Shown here: in pieces, positions 34,738-45,580 of the stretch
How positions within the stretch are numbered: the stretch's first letter is position 1
Layout: each line of letters opens with the position of its first letter
Assembly: GCA_009761415.1 (NCBI GenBank)
Contig: QUOL01000001.1
Coordinates: 1,116,001 to 1,180,000, forward strand
DNA length: 64,000 nucleotides
Source of the DNA: Sarcomyxa edulis
Lineage: Eukaryota; Basidiomycota; Agaricomycetes; Agaricales; Mycenaceae
Direction: 5' to 3'
Position numbers and translations under genes: made by a program
The notes under the pieces: generated by a model
The model's input: the letters and a program-made list of their open reading frames with translations, nothing else
Databases searched by the model: none
What the model was told of the DNA's origin: nothing

Positions 34738-35354
34738 TTAGGAGATGGCAATACGTTTCGGAGCCTGTTCAGGCGACGACTTGGGGAACGTGACGGTCAA
34801 AACCCCATTCTCCACAGACGCCTTGATGTCCTCGGGCTGTCAGAGCTCAAGTCAGCATCCAGTACCCATCAGACAATGAGATCATGCCTCGAGACTTACC
34901 TTGGTGGCAGCGGGAAGTTGAAGAGTACGAGAGAAGCTCCCGTAACTCCTCTCTCGAACAGCGTACCCGGCCTCATCGTGTTCGCTGGACACCTTGCTCT
35001 CACCAGAGATGGTGAGGCGATTGTTGTGGATGTCGATGTTGATATCTTCTTTCTTCAGGCCGGGCAGCTCGAATGTCGCAGTGACTGTGTTGGATTGACG
35101 GTTCTCTTGGAGGTCCATTCTAGTTAATGTACGTACGCGGTTAATAATCTGTACCACTAAGTAAGGGTGTCATTAGCAGCTTGCCTAGGTTTGAAAGGGC
35201 CTTGGAAGAAATTCGAGACCCTGTTATCGCGACGCGCGACTTGTTGGCCTTGGTTCTGATTATTGCCTTGCTGCCCGGTCGGGAAACGAGCAGCAAAGGC
35301 ATCGTCAAAGAGGCGGTCGAACTCGGTGAAGGGGTCGTAGAAGAATCGAGACAT
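34738..35354 (-). CDS. Small heat-shock protein Hsp20
   Basis: The N-terminal arm SRFFYDPFTEFDRLFDDAFA is followed, across a GC-AG intron (35120-35184), by the alpha-crystallin domain: MDLQENRQSNTVTATFELPG, LKKEDINIDIHNNRLTISGE, VRERSYGSFSRTLQLPAATK. After the last intron, PEDIKASVENGVLTVTFPK contains the conserved ENGVL motif, and the protein ends KRIAIS, an IxI-like tail. It is an ATP-independent chaperone forming cytosolic oligomers. The promoter has a TATA-like TATAAGG about 95 bp upstream and GAA/TTC blocks that may be heat-shock elements. Confidence 0.95.
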
Positions 35355-35447
35355 TGTAATACGAAGTTAGTTGAGATGTGAGACTATGCAGAGACTAGAA
35401 GAGATGTTGTGCGTATTTCTGAGGAACGCTCCACGATGGAACGGAGC

Positions 35448-35454
35448 CCTTATA
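35448..35454 (-). promoter_or_regulatory. TATA-like element of Hsp20
   Basis: TATAAGG on the minus strand, about 95 bp upstream of the Hsp20 ATG. Confidence 0.45.
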
Positions 35455-37040
35455 TCCACCTCGAGGACCATGATGCATGACGTTGAAGAATGTACTGGAA
35501 GAGAACTGTCATTTCGCGTTCGAGCCCAACGAAAGGTCTAGAAAACATGTACACAGCAGTGATCGAAGTTGGATGATCGAAGGAGAAAGTACGAGAAAGT
35601 CACGGTCACGCGACGAACGTACGCCTTGTTATATTTAGACGCTAGAGCCAAATGCCGGAGCGCTTATAGTAGAGGCCGGAGGACGTCCGAGTCGGCGAGG
35701 CGTCTCTTTCGTACTGCCATCATGTCCTCAAGATATATCAGCGGTCTGCGGTCGAACGGAATACTGCGGAGACATACTCAATAGTCAGTGCTCAGTAGCT
35801 GAGCGCTGAGGCCCCGAACGAGACCCATTCTGTGCGCAGCTGGGTGTTGCTGTGGTTTCACTGGGTCTTTCTCTCTCACTGAAGGGGAAGTATCAAAGGG
35901 CGTTCAACCCCCTTCCTATGATAGGTACTTCCTACGACTATGATACTTGCACTAAGTACCCAAGTATTCCACAGACACTGAGTAAATCCCTCCGAGTCAT
36001 AGCGCCCTTTCCGAAGCCAAGTCTTTTGTACCGACAGTTTATGCTATCTGTGCACTCGAGTCCCTCTCCAAGAATTCTAGGTCTCCGAGTGGCGTATAAA
36101 GTGAGTGCGGTACATTCCTCGCCGTCAAGCCAAGTATTCTATTTCACGCATTCCCGTGTAGATATTCAACTAAGGTTGGTAGCCCTTGACACGAGTCCTA
36201 CAGTTTCACCTTCTCCTCTTGGCCCTCTACAGAATGCAGCCTCGGCATTCCACGACCAACGGCATACCGTGGTTTACTTATCCCCCACTGCCAGTGCGCG
36301 TGCGTGGCCTGGTTTTGCCAATTTACTTCCGCAATTCCTTGGCAAACCACGGTATTCTCACTAATGTCGCTCCACGAACTCTGATGCTATGATCACGTTT
36401 GACGAATAGGATAAGATTGTCGAATTATCTACATCTCCGCAAATGGGAGGTAATCTGGCCGTCGGGATCAGGCTGTCTCTCACGACGTTAACATCACCTT
36501 CTGCCGAGTCTAGAGATGCGAACGTTAACTGGTTTCTTCGAATGCTCAGTCGCGGGAAACGTTTATCTATTCTTTGCCACCCGTTGACGCCGGGGCCATT
36601 CCTCGGAACGCGCAGTCAGGCAAGTCAATCTTGGCCGTCGTCGAGCTATTTGTGCTGACTTGTGCGGGAAAGGCTTCAGCTGTGTCATTGGTGGGATCCG
36701 GAAACTAACATGGAAGCAAGCTCACCACCCCACTACCAGTCCGCGTTGAAGGGATACTGCATGGTAGACGCCTTAGATATGGTAGATCTCTGATTCGGTT
36801 CGGCATCTTCAATACAGTTTTGGATGTCATCATTGTGTACTCGAGTGTGGGTCTTCTTGGATGCGACTTCGCAATGCCCGTGTACGGCAGGACCAAAACG
36901 ACCAAGGGCGTAGTCTCGGCACCGCTCTTTTACCAATGGCAAGGTTCCATTCTTTCGACTGCAAAGTATATTCAAGCAGTGAATAGGTGCTACGTGCTAT
37001 GTTGAACGTTGGACTGACAGCCTCAAGAACTTGTGGGCAT

Positions 37041-37219
37041 CTTGGCCATAATTAAGAGACATGGCCAATGTGCGCAGTTGAGCTTGGCCGCAGAGAGTGC
37101 TTGGCCGCCAAGTGCAGGACCCCAGAAAGTGGGCGGTGTAGGTGGCTTGGCTGAGTGACCGGGGTCTCGATTATAGCCAAGTGTTGCCAAGTCGATCAGA
37201 GGAAGTAGTTGGTCTTGGC
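37041..37219. promoter_or_regulatory. Cluster of eight PacC-type sites (GCCAAG)
   Basis: GCCAAG or its complement CTTGGC occurs at 37041, 37083, 37100, 37107, 37146, 37176, 37186 and 37214 (first base of each). The pair at 37100-37112 forms the palindrome CTTGGCCGCCAAG. The pair at 37176 and 37186 is spaced by exactly 10 bp. Further single copies lie at 36016, 36129, 36338 and 36630. GCCARG is the known PacC binding consensus, and the gene immediately downstream encodes PacC. Confidence 0.75.
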
Positions 37220-37236
37220 ATTGTTGCGTTAAAACG

Positions 37237-39734
37237 ATGTCGTTTCATTCTGATTCTCGAGATCTTGTTCCCCTCGACGTACTCCAACAAGCTCTTTTCC
37301 CTCAAAACAACGACTGGTACTCTGCATACACAATGACCGCTCCTCTCCCACCTTCCCCTCCTTATCGCGACAATTCTCCTCAGGATAACAGACCCCCCTC
37401 TTCCACCCCTGAAACTCACTCTACCGGATCAGAACCACCCTCTGCTCATCGTTGTCAATGGATAGAATGTACAAAGGCTTTTTCAGACCCAGAAACGCTC
37501 TACAACCATCTCTGTAACGATCATATTGGTAGAAAGAGCACCAACAACCTTTGCCTTACTTGCAAATGGAAGGATTGCGGTACAAGTTGTGCAAAGCGGG
37601 ATCACATCACTAGTCATCTCCGAGGTATGTCGCCTATCTAATCCTCAATTTTGTCCGTTCTAATGTTTCCCAGTTCACACACCCCTGAAGCCTCATGTCT
37701 GCGAGGTATTATCTTCTTATCTTCATTTTTCATGGCTCCTAAAACCCTCCTAGATCTGCAAGAAATCGTTCAAACGTCCTCAGGATCTAAAGAAGCATGA
37801 AAAAATACATACCGAGGAACATCATGCTCAACATAAGCACTCAAAAGCAATTACTGTCGTTGATCCGGCTTATGTTTCCCGAGTCAGAGGTGATTCTGCT
37901 AGCACCGACACCAAGCCAAAATCTCCCACCACCGAGTCTCAGCTCAGAGTCCCTACTTCTCGCTCTAAATCCCTCTCTTCTTCGTCTGCAGCCTCTGACG
38001 GTATGTCTTCCTACATCTCCCGACTAAGCTTAGCTCAACCTGGCTAATAGGAGCTCATTTTGGTATTCTCCCTACCCCTTCACCTGAACTAGCTTCCTCA
38101 CCCCCGCATAATCACCATTCGCCGCCCCACGAAATGTACTTGCAGAACCCGGTTCCATCATGGGAGGTCCTTCGGCCAGACGGAGCTTCTTCTTCTGTGT
38201 CAACCGGATCGAAACGCTCGCACGACTACAACGTCGATGACTTCTTCACCGACATGAAGAAGAGGAGAGTAAACCCGTCCTATGACCCCAGTTAGTGCAA
38301 TTAATCTTGAGAAACGCAACAATGCGTATTTACACTGATAATTCATTAGCCATGGCCGAACGTCTCAACACACTTGCTTACGCGCAGCAAATCACCGGGG
38401 CATCCCAGAACAGTGCTCCTCTCGGCCACAACTTCAATCCGCGTTCCGTTTCCCTAGACATTCGTACTCCAGAAGAACTAGCCGCTGTCAACGAGTTCTT
38501 ACTCACCCTCGGACGCGACGTTTCTGCGGGAGGTCAACGCAATCAGTCTCAGAATCCCCCAAACAACGCAAACTCTACCGGATTCTCGGCGGAATCATAC
38601 TTCGACGCCGTCAGTCTAAGCCAGCTTGGGCTAACTGGAATGCCTGGCATGCCCGGATCAGGATCAAACTATCCAAACGATAATGGATACTCAAACACCT
38701 CTTCTCATCAGTCGTTCCCTTCCAATTCTTACGATCCGCCTGTCTCGAGATCGACACATTCGTCCGTTCATTCCATCCAATACGGACCAATGTATCCTTC
38801 TCTCAACGACCCATCGACCATGGCTTACTCTTCTGCGAGCAATTACTCTCCTCATGTTCAACAGCAACAGCATCAACAGCAGCAAGCGCGTCGCATCTCC
38901 AACAAATACACACCGTCGATGCCGGTCAATTCGAACTACGCCACGCCGCAGCATCATTACCAGCACCCGACCCCTCCTTTGGACTCTGGCTCCCCGCATT
39001 CCAACCACTCCTCACCATCGCAGATCAACTTGTCGATGCCAAACAATGCCTCGTTCGACTACATGCGTTCTTCCAGAGGTGCTCCGCCCGTCGCGCATCT
39101 CTCTCCCGTTGATTTCAGCGGCAAGTCAATGCGCACCATCCCTCTTCTCAAATCTGCACCAGGTAGCCATCCCACAGATGTTCCGGAGCCTATGGAACCC
39201 AAACTTACAACAGGCGTCCATCGTGGACCCCCTGCGAAGCTGACATCCTCCTCGGTATCCACAACTACCAAGTCAGGGCCTCTCTACCCACTCCTCACTT
39301 CTGGTGACATCCAGTACAAGCTACCTCCCTTGAACCACAGATATCGTTCCCCCTCCCCTGCAATGTCCCGGGAATCCACGCCCAGCTCAACGCAATCATC
39401 TCCTGCTCCACAAATCACCGTCCTCCCCAGCCTCCACTACCTCACCTCCCCTTCCCCGGTCCGCACCGCTTCAGAATCATCCGACGACCTAGCGAAGAAA
39501 ATTGGGAGGATCGAGTTGGATAATCGGACAAAGGAGATATCGCCTGATCAGAGAAGACAGCACGCGGAGCTTATTCGGAATTTGCTTGTGACCATCAATA
39601 CGGATTTCAAGAAGCGGTATGGGGTTCCGGCGTCTGCGCCGCCGCCGCCTCTTCGTCTTATCAAGAGGGAAACGGAGTCTGCGAAGATGAGTGAGAAGGA
39701 GATATCGAGAGATGTGGAGATGGCTACTGCTTGA
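37237..39734 (+). CDS. PACC: pH-response transcription factor PacC/Rim101
   Basis: Three C2H2 zinc fingers near the N-terminus: [20 protein letters not shown] ending HLCNDH, then [20 protein letters not shown] and, across an intron, [20 protein letters not shown] and [31 protein letters not shown] and [16 protein letters not shown] are signature strings of PacC/Rim101. The long C-terminal part is Ser/Pro/Gln-rich with [19 protein letters not shown], the conserved region before the processing site. It ends in a Glu/Lys helix ([17 protein letters not shown]). PacC is proteolytically activated at alkaline pH through the Pal/Rim pathway. ATG 37237 gives the longer protein; ATG 37333 is an alternative start. 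Confidence 0.93.
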
Positions 39735-39970
39735 TACCCCGAATGAAAAATTGTATGTTTTGTTATAAACCAATTGGACCTGTCGCGCGAGACAATCCGT
39801 ATTCGAACTTCCAAGTTTTTTACTTATATCTTTTTGGTTCTTCATCTGTTTTTGGTCGCAATCTATGCTATACGAATATTATTATCTCTTAGAAAATGTA
39901 CGAATGAATCAAAGTCATATTTGTTGACCAACACAGACAGTATACAGTGATTGGCAGGTGAACAGTATGA

Positions 39971-42900
39971 CTACCGTTTCGTCTTCAAAGTCAATTTCAG
40001 CTTCGGTGGCCCGGAGCCAGAGCCGGAACCGCCAGCAGCGGACGCGCCAGGGCTAGTAGCATCCATAACATCCTCCATCGGAAACACAGGAGGACTGGTA
40101 GCCAACGGTGAAGGGACAGCGACGGGGAAACCAAATGCCACTGAGTTCGTAGGACCCCTGTTGAATCCGAGGTTGGGGAGGTTGGTAGCAGCTGGTGGAG
40201 GGCTTGTTGCTAGACCGGAAGAAGAAGGTGTGGCAGGGACTGGAGCTGTGCCGCTGTTGAATTCGGCCCATCGAGGACATTTGCGGTTCGTTTCTACAAG
40301 GAAGACGTTGATTAATCTACGAATAGAGAGAAGGAGAGATCAGGACGGACTCATGTGGCCCATTTGACCGCAGTGACCACAACGTCTCTAAATTCATGAA
40401 TATCTGATTGAGCATGAGAAACCAGTGGATATGTATAGGCCTCTTACCGTCGTATCTGGTTTGAGCGGTCGACCCAGTTGCATGGGTGTGCCACCTTCTT
40501 TGACAATCTTAGCATTCTTCCGATGAAGCCGTCGTTCCTGGTTCTTCTTCATCCTCGCAATCTCTTCCTCGAGTCTGAAAAGAAAGGGAAAGGGAAAACG
40601 AGGCACGTTTAGGGTATTTTTAACAAGCATCAAAGACCTGCTTAACTCACCGTTTCTTTGCTCGTTTGTCTTTATCCGCGTCTCCAGTAGGTGCGAGACT
40701 ATCGGCGAGGGTGGCTTCCTCTTCGAGCAACTGGCGACCTCGTACATAAGCACGTATCACAGCAGGATCTCGGATGATCTCTGTTTCCCACTCCCCGTTT
40801 ATCTAGAATAGAACAATTAGCACCGGGGAGGTCAAAACAGGATTATACGATCAAGGTTAAACCGCACCAATCGCTTAATCCGTAATACGTTCCTGCTTCC
40901 ATCAGGACCAAGGTTCAAATCATGATCTTTGTCCACAGAAGACCCACGACTGAACGCGGGAGAAGGAGGACGAGAAGGTCCTGCCACTGACGGAGACATC
41001 GCAGGAGAAAACGGCCGAATGGAGGGTTGGCGTTGTAATGATAATGGTTTCTTGACTTCCTTCACCTCTCCCTTTTCCTCCTCGGGTGTTAGCTTCGGTT
41101 CGTCCCTTCGACTGAGGGAGTCGAATTGGGCTTTCCAGATTCGCTCGATTTCCGATTTGTATATCTGTTGTTGTTCGGCGACGTTGTATCGATGAGCTGA
41201 CTTTGGACGGCTCTCTGCTTCAGCTGTTATTGAAAATGCATCAACAATATGTTTATGAGTGAAAGGTTGATCCGACAACGGAACTTACCCATCTTCTGCT
41301 CGTAATCTTCGCCAGCCTTCACGAAAATATCTTTCATAGATATCCTAATGAAACTAAAAGCCTCTCCACGTCCAGTAGGATCTCCATCACCATGAAGTCG
41401 AAGCATAGCCTTTGCTTGCGTAGCAAACAGGAAATTCTTAGTCGTGATCCAAGGTGCAAGCTGCTGTTCAACGGAGAGATTGGATTCGTCACCCTCTGCA
41501 GCATCAGCAGCTTGACTATATCCGGCGTCTTGTAAATGGCGCTGTCCGACTTGCATGCTTTCTGTAAGGACAACCTGCTCTGGTCCGACCATTTTTAGCA
41601 TGTCCGCGTCACTGGGGATAGTCCACGTTGGCTTGAGACGCCAGAAACCTTGATGGGGACCTCGTCTGTGGTATTCCATGAATTCCTAACAAATTGGTTG
41701 CTGTGATTAGATAGACTCCCTCGACAGACAGATGGGAGGAACCTCACTTTCAGCCTTTGTCGCATCTGCAACTCATTCTGATCGGGAAAGTACTTCATCA
41801 ACCGAGATATCTTAAGCCGTTCACCCTGACTCTTCTTCAACAATTTGAACGCAATAATCTGCAGTCGGAATTTGATGGTATTTGTGATTTTCCGCGAGTG
41901 CGGTCCGGGAACCTCAGTGACAGGGTACGTTTGTCCGACGACGAAGAGGTTTTTGATTTCTCGTAGGAAATATTTCGTTTCGCCTTTCACGGTGTTTCTG
42001 TGTAGAGATCGAGATAGGTTAGTAATGAGTGGAATGGTGAGTGGGAGATACGAACCTGACTACTAGGAAGTCCGTGGGGTATGGTTTCTGGCGAAAGAGA
42101 GGTGCGCGCACCAAGTTGCTGTATAGGGCTGGAATGGTTTGCCCTGGGTATACGTATCCGAACTTCATGAACGGCGATTCATCTTGGGGTTCAAGGACGA
42201 AAGGAACGCCAAGATCGAACTGATTGAGGTAGTCAGAGTCAGATCTGAAATCACGACTTTATTGGACAGAGACCGTACTTTGGGTATATGATCGTCTTTT
42301 TCGTCTTTCTTACGATAATAATTGACAAGTGAGCTTCCCATGCCAAAGTTGGGTATAATTGGGGGATGTTCCTCCTGTACATGTCCGTTGATCAGTTGGT
42401 TTGGATTGGATAAAGATATTGTTGGTTGTACCGAATATTCCCATAGAACAAAATTACTGGTATCTCGGAGACTGAGATCACTTGTTTTCCGTAGCCCTTC
42501 GCCAACATTACCTCCCTTTCCGAGTTTCCGTCCAGCTTTGTCCTTCTTCTTCTTTGCTGTGCGAACTTTGCTGAAGCGAAGCTCGATATTTGCAGGAAAT
42601 TGTAATGCAGGGCGATGGAATGACCGTGCTTCTTGTTTAGATAGTCGAGTTTTATACTGCGTTGAAGAGGTCATCACTCCATGTAGATAGCCGGGAAAGA
42701 GGGAGACTCACGAAAGGTAATTGCAACTTCTGTGCAGGGTATGCATGTTCAACGACGAGTTGACCAAAGGTCTGGCGTACACGATGTTTGCCTCCTTCTT
42801 TCGATACCTCGTAGAATTGATCATTCGAAAGATTGAACTTGTCACGCGCTGGACCGGCATCTGTTCTTTGTCGTTTTCTAGGTCTGACGGTTTCGACGGC

Positions 42901-43941
42901 TGCACGATTGATTAATACTCTGGTTCTGGTTTGTACCAAAAGGACAAGGACGCACTGTTACGTCCTTCCGGGACAACATCATCCTCATGGTTGAATTCCA
43001 ATTGGGTCCAATCCCGAAATGGTGCCCTCGGGCTCCAAATGATGCTTTGAGTCCAAGCTCCAGATTCGAGGGCTTTATTAGCAGGCGTCGTCAGATTGTT
43101 CTCAGATGGAGGTGCATGCACAGGGTCCTGTTCCGGCTCGTAAACGATTTGGTCCTCCCAATTTGATAGCAGAACAAGGTCGAAAGTGCGATCGTGGAGT
43201 GGCAGAGAAACTGGGACATCAGTGTGGTCGCGTTCCTATTGACATATGGGTCAACTAGCGGCAACTAGCATTGGGGATGACATACCTCGAGCGCTCGTCT
43301 GAGATCAAGCTCGACGCTTCCGGCTGATACAACTTCTTCGACTCTCTTACTCTCCACCTTGCGTCTAGTGTCGCCTACGACGGCCTCTAGAAAGGCTCTT
43401 GGGACTTCCTTTTTCCTGGGATACACCGTTTCGACTAGGTGGATGTCAATCAGCATGTATTCCTGAGGACATACTGGAGCCTCATACTTTGAAAGGGCTT
43501 CTTGGAGAGACGTGATTTGCGAACGGTGTAACCCTTGAAAAGCTCACTGAAGTCCAGCACTCGATTCTTCTCGAAAGCCGGAAATCGTTCATATACACTC
43601 TTGGGTCGCTCGATCAGACGTTTCACAGTACGTATACGCTTTCGTTTTGTTCGAATTCCGTCTGGGGAGTAATGTTCTTTCTTGACAGGCGAGTCCTCGA
43701 ATCCCTCTTGTTGGAGTTCTCGATCGACTTCTTCCTCCCAGTCTTCTCCTTCTCCTGGACCAACGGCCTCTTCATCCCATTGGTCGCTGTATATCTGGCT
43801 GGAGTTTAGAGATGGGAGACCGGAGATACCAAGTTGATTGGATAGGCCTGAGCCGGTTGGTAATGACAAGTCTGTGAGAAGATGGTCGAGAGAGAAGCCA
43901 GTCAAAGCTGAGATGGCCTCATTTTCTTCGAGGGCTGACAT
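39971..43941 (-). CDS. TAF1: TFIID subunit TAF1
   Basis: The N-terminus MSALEENEAISALTGFSLDH resembles the TBP-binding TAND region. The central DUF3591 domain includes KFNLSNDQFYEVSKEG, IIPNFGMGSSLVNYYRKK, PFVLEPQDESPFMKFGYVYP and VTEVPGPHSRKITNTIKFRL, followed by QIIAFKLLKKSQGERLK. The zinc knuckle is RRCGHCGQMGHM joined to KTNRKCPRW across an intron near 40300. The protein ends in Pro/Gly-rich sequence and KLKLTLKTKR. TAF1 is the scaffold of TFIID that binds promoter DNA and TBP. No bromodomains are seen, as in yeast Taf1. It is divergent from the PA28 gene with 246 bp between starts, and has many short introns. Confidence 0.93.
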
Positions 43942-44187
43942 ATATGGATGTATTCGCCTATGAGAGAGGGTTGCCACTGTGTGAAGATGGTGGCAGGCAG
44001 AGTTCGATGTTGAGACGAGGGAGACAAGTTGTAAATGAGTCCGAGTCGTAATGGTGACCGTGACGGCGAGCACGAGTCACAGTCACGAAGGTGACAGGCT
44101 CTGAATTCATCACGCCAAAACAACCGCCAGATAAGCGCGACGTCCTCGGACGTACGTGTTGTTTGAAATTCGACTTTCTCGCCCACG

Positions 44188-45508
44188 ATGGACATGGAGA
44201 AAGACGTGGCTCGCAAGTTGGAGGTAATTCAGAAATATATACAGATCATATTCATCGCGCAAAGCTCACAGGCCTTCCAGGACTTTAGAAAATCAATCAC
44301 TTTGATTGGTGAAGACGTCGTCTTTCGTGTGTTTCCGAACAAGGTGCCAGCCTCAATATACCCATTAATTCGAGTTCACTTAGCCAGAATGTCGACAGAT
44401 CTTGTATTACATCACTTTGTTTTACATTCGCGACGTTTGACTGATAACGTTGCAGGGAACTCCATGACCTGATACAATCCACGTCGTCTGCCAGCTCACC
44501 ATATCACTTATCCAATGTTCTCAACACGACTGACACAACCGTGTATCCACCTCCTGAACCAAGTCACTTGGAGGAAGCTCAACCTAAGAAACGCAAGCGA
44601 GTGGCCAACGGGTCCGCCGACGCCATAGATGACGCGTCCGTCGTATCTTCCAACGATATGCAGGGTGCACGGTATCCACAACTTGTTCATGCCAACACCC
44701 ATACAGCTAAACTTCACGAAGTACTGAAGAGAGAATGTGAATTCCTTGCTGATGGCGTGGTGCGTCGTCTCGTCTGTCATGTTGACGTGGTGTTTGATTC
44801 TCTATCTGCTCAGGACAAGATAAAGTTGTGGGTGAACCTCACGATGCCACAGTGAGTCTCTCCATACTCTATTAGTGAACTGACTCTCAACCTGAACTTA
44901 ATAGAATCGAAGAGTAGGCTGGATGGCCTTTTGTGACGTCATATACTCATCAAGTTTCCCCATAACACTAACAGCGGTGATAATTTCGGTGTGTAGTCTC
45001 TCTATCACACCGGAATATATCAAGTTAACCGAATCCTAGGCGTTGGGGTACAGGAAGGTATGTCTGCTGCCCAGATCCTCTGTAAGGACATCGCTGATAT
45101 TCCTCTAGAGGTCTTGACAGAGCTTCATCGCGCTCAAGAAAGCGCCTACAACCTCCGCGATAGCGCACGGCAAGATCACCTGAACAGAGCAAAGATATGC
45201 TCCAAGATTATCAAATATCCAAACGTCGAAGACTATACCGTGCGTGCATTCATTCATTCTCGCCACACCACTCCAACATGCCCAATGCTCACTCTTCACC
45301 AGCTATCCCTGAAAGAACACGACGAAAAACAACTCTTCTACACCCGTCAACATCTCATCGACCTTCGGAACATGTATGCCGTTCTGACCGACCTCATCCA
45401 TAAGAATATCACAAAGGTAATTGCATTATATGCACAATTAGAGATCCCACTAAATTCCAGTAACAGATACGGGCACCCAAAGCCCACAACAGCATCGGTC
45501 TATACTAG
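44188..45508 (+). CDS. Proteasome activator PA28 (PSME3/REG-gamma-like)
   Basis: The N-terminal helix reads DVARKLEVIQKYIQIIFIAQ and FQDFRKSITLIGEDVVF. A Lys-rich linker (EEAQPKKRKRVANGSA) is a likely nuclear signal. The C-terminal bundle contains DKIKLWVNLTMP, DGDNFGVGVQEEVLTELHRA, QESAYNLRDSARQDHLNRAK, RNMYAVLTDLIHKNITKI and the end RAPKAHNSIGLY. A C-terminal aromatic or hydrophobic end matches PA28gamma, which docks on the 20S proteasome and activates it without ATP. The middle is encoded by exons of 9, 14 and 18 nt (see findings). The stop TAG follows GLY. Two donors (gtcgac, gtgtgt) are unusual. Confidence 0.9.
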
Positions 45509-45580
45509 ATTTTTGTGATCATGATACTTATACTTTTGCAGCGCCTCTGTATCCCCCCCTAATGTACCCTGCTATTCCTA

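Larger units (their letters stand above)
35355..37236. other. Long gene-free region between Hsp20 and pacC
   Basis: About 1.9 kb, the longest stretch here without gene or element except 48.9-51 kb. Plus frames at 35852-36392 lack family motifs and splice logic. It holds the Hsp20 promoter, one GTCACGGTCAC motif, a 12-bp inverted repeat (36264-36275 / 36344-36355) and scattered then clustered GCCAAG sites before pacC. Confidence 0.6.

Noticed and set aside
35852..36364. 170-codon plus frame upstream of pacC
   Set aside because: No recognisable domain, odd composition, no splice context, and located in the long upstream region.
45060..45108. Alternative PA28 N-terminus MSAAQILCKDIADIP
   Set aside because: This is intron read-through; the splice at 45058-45108 restores the conserved EEVLTELHRA.
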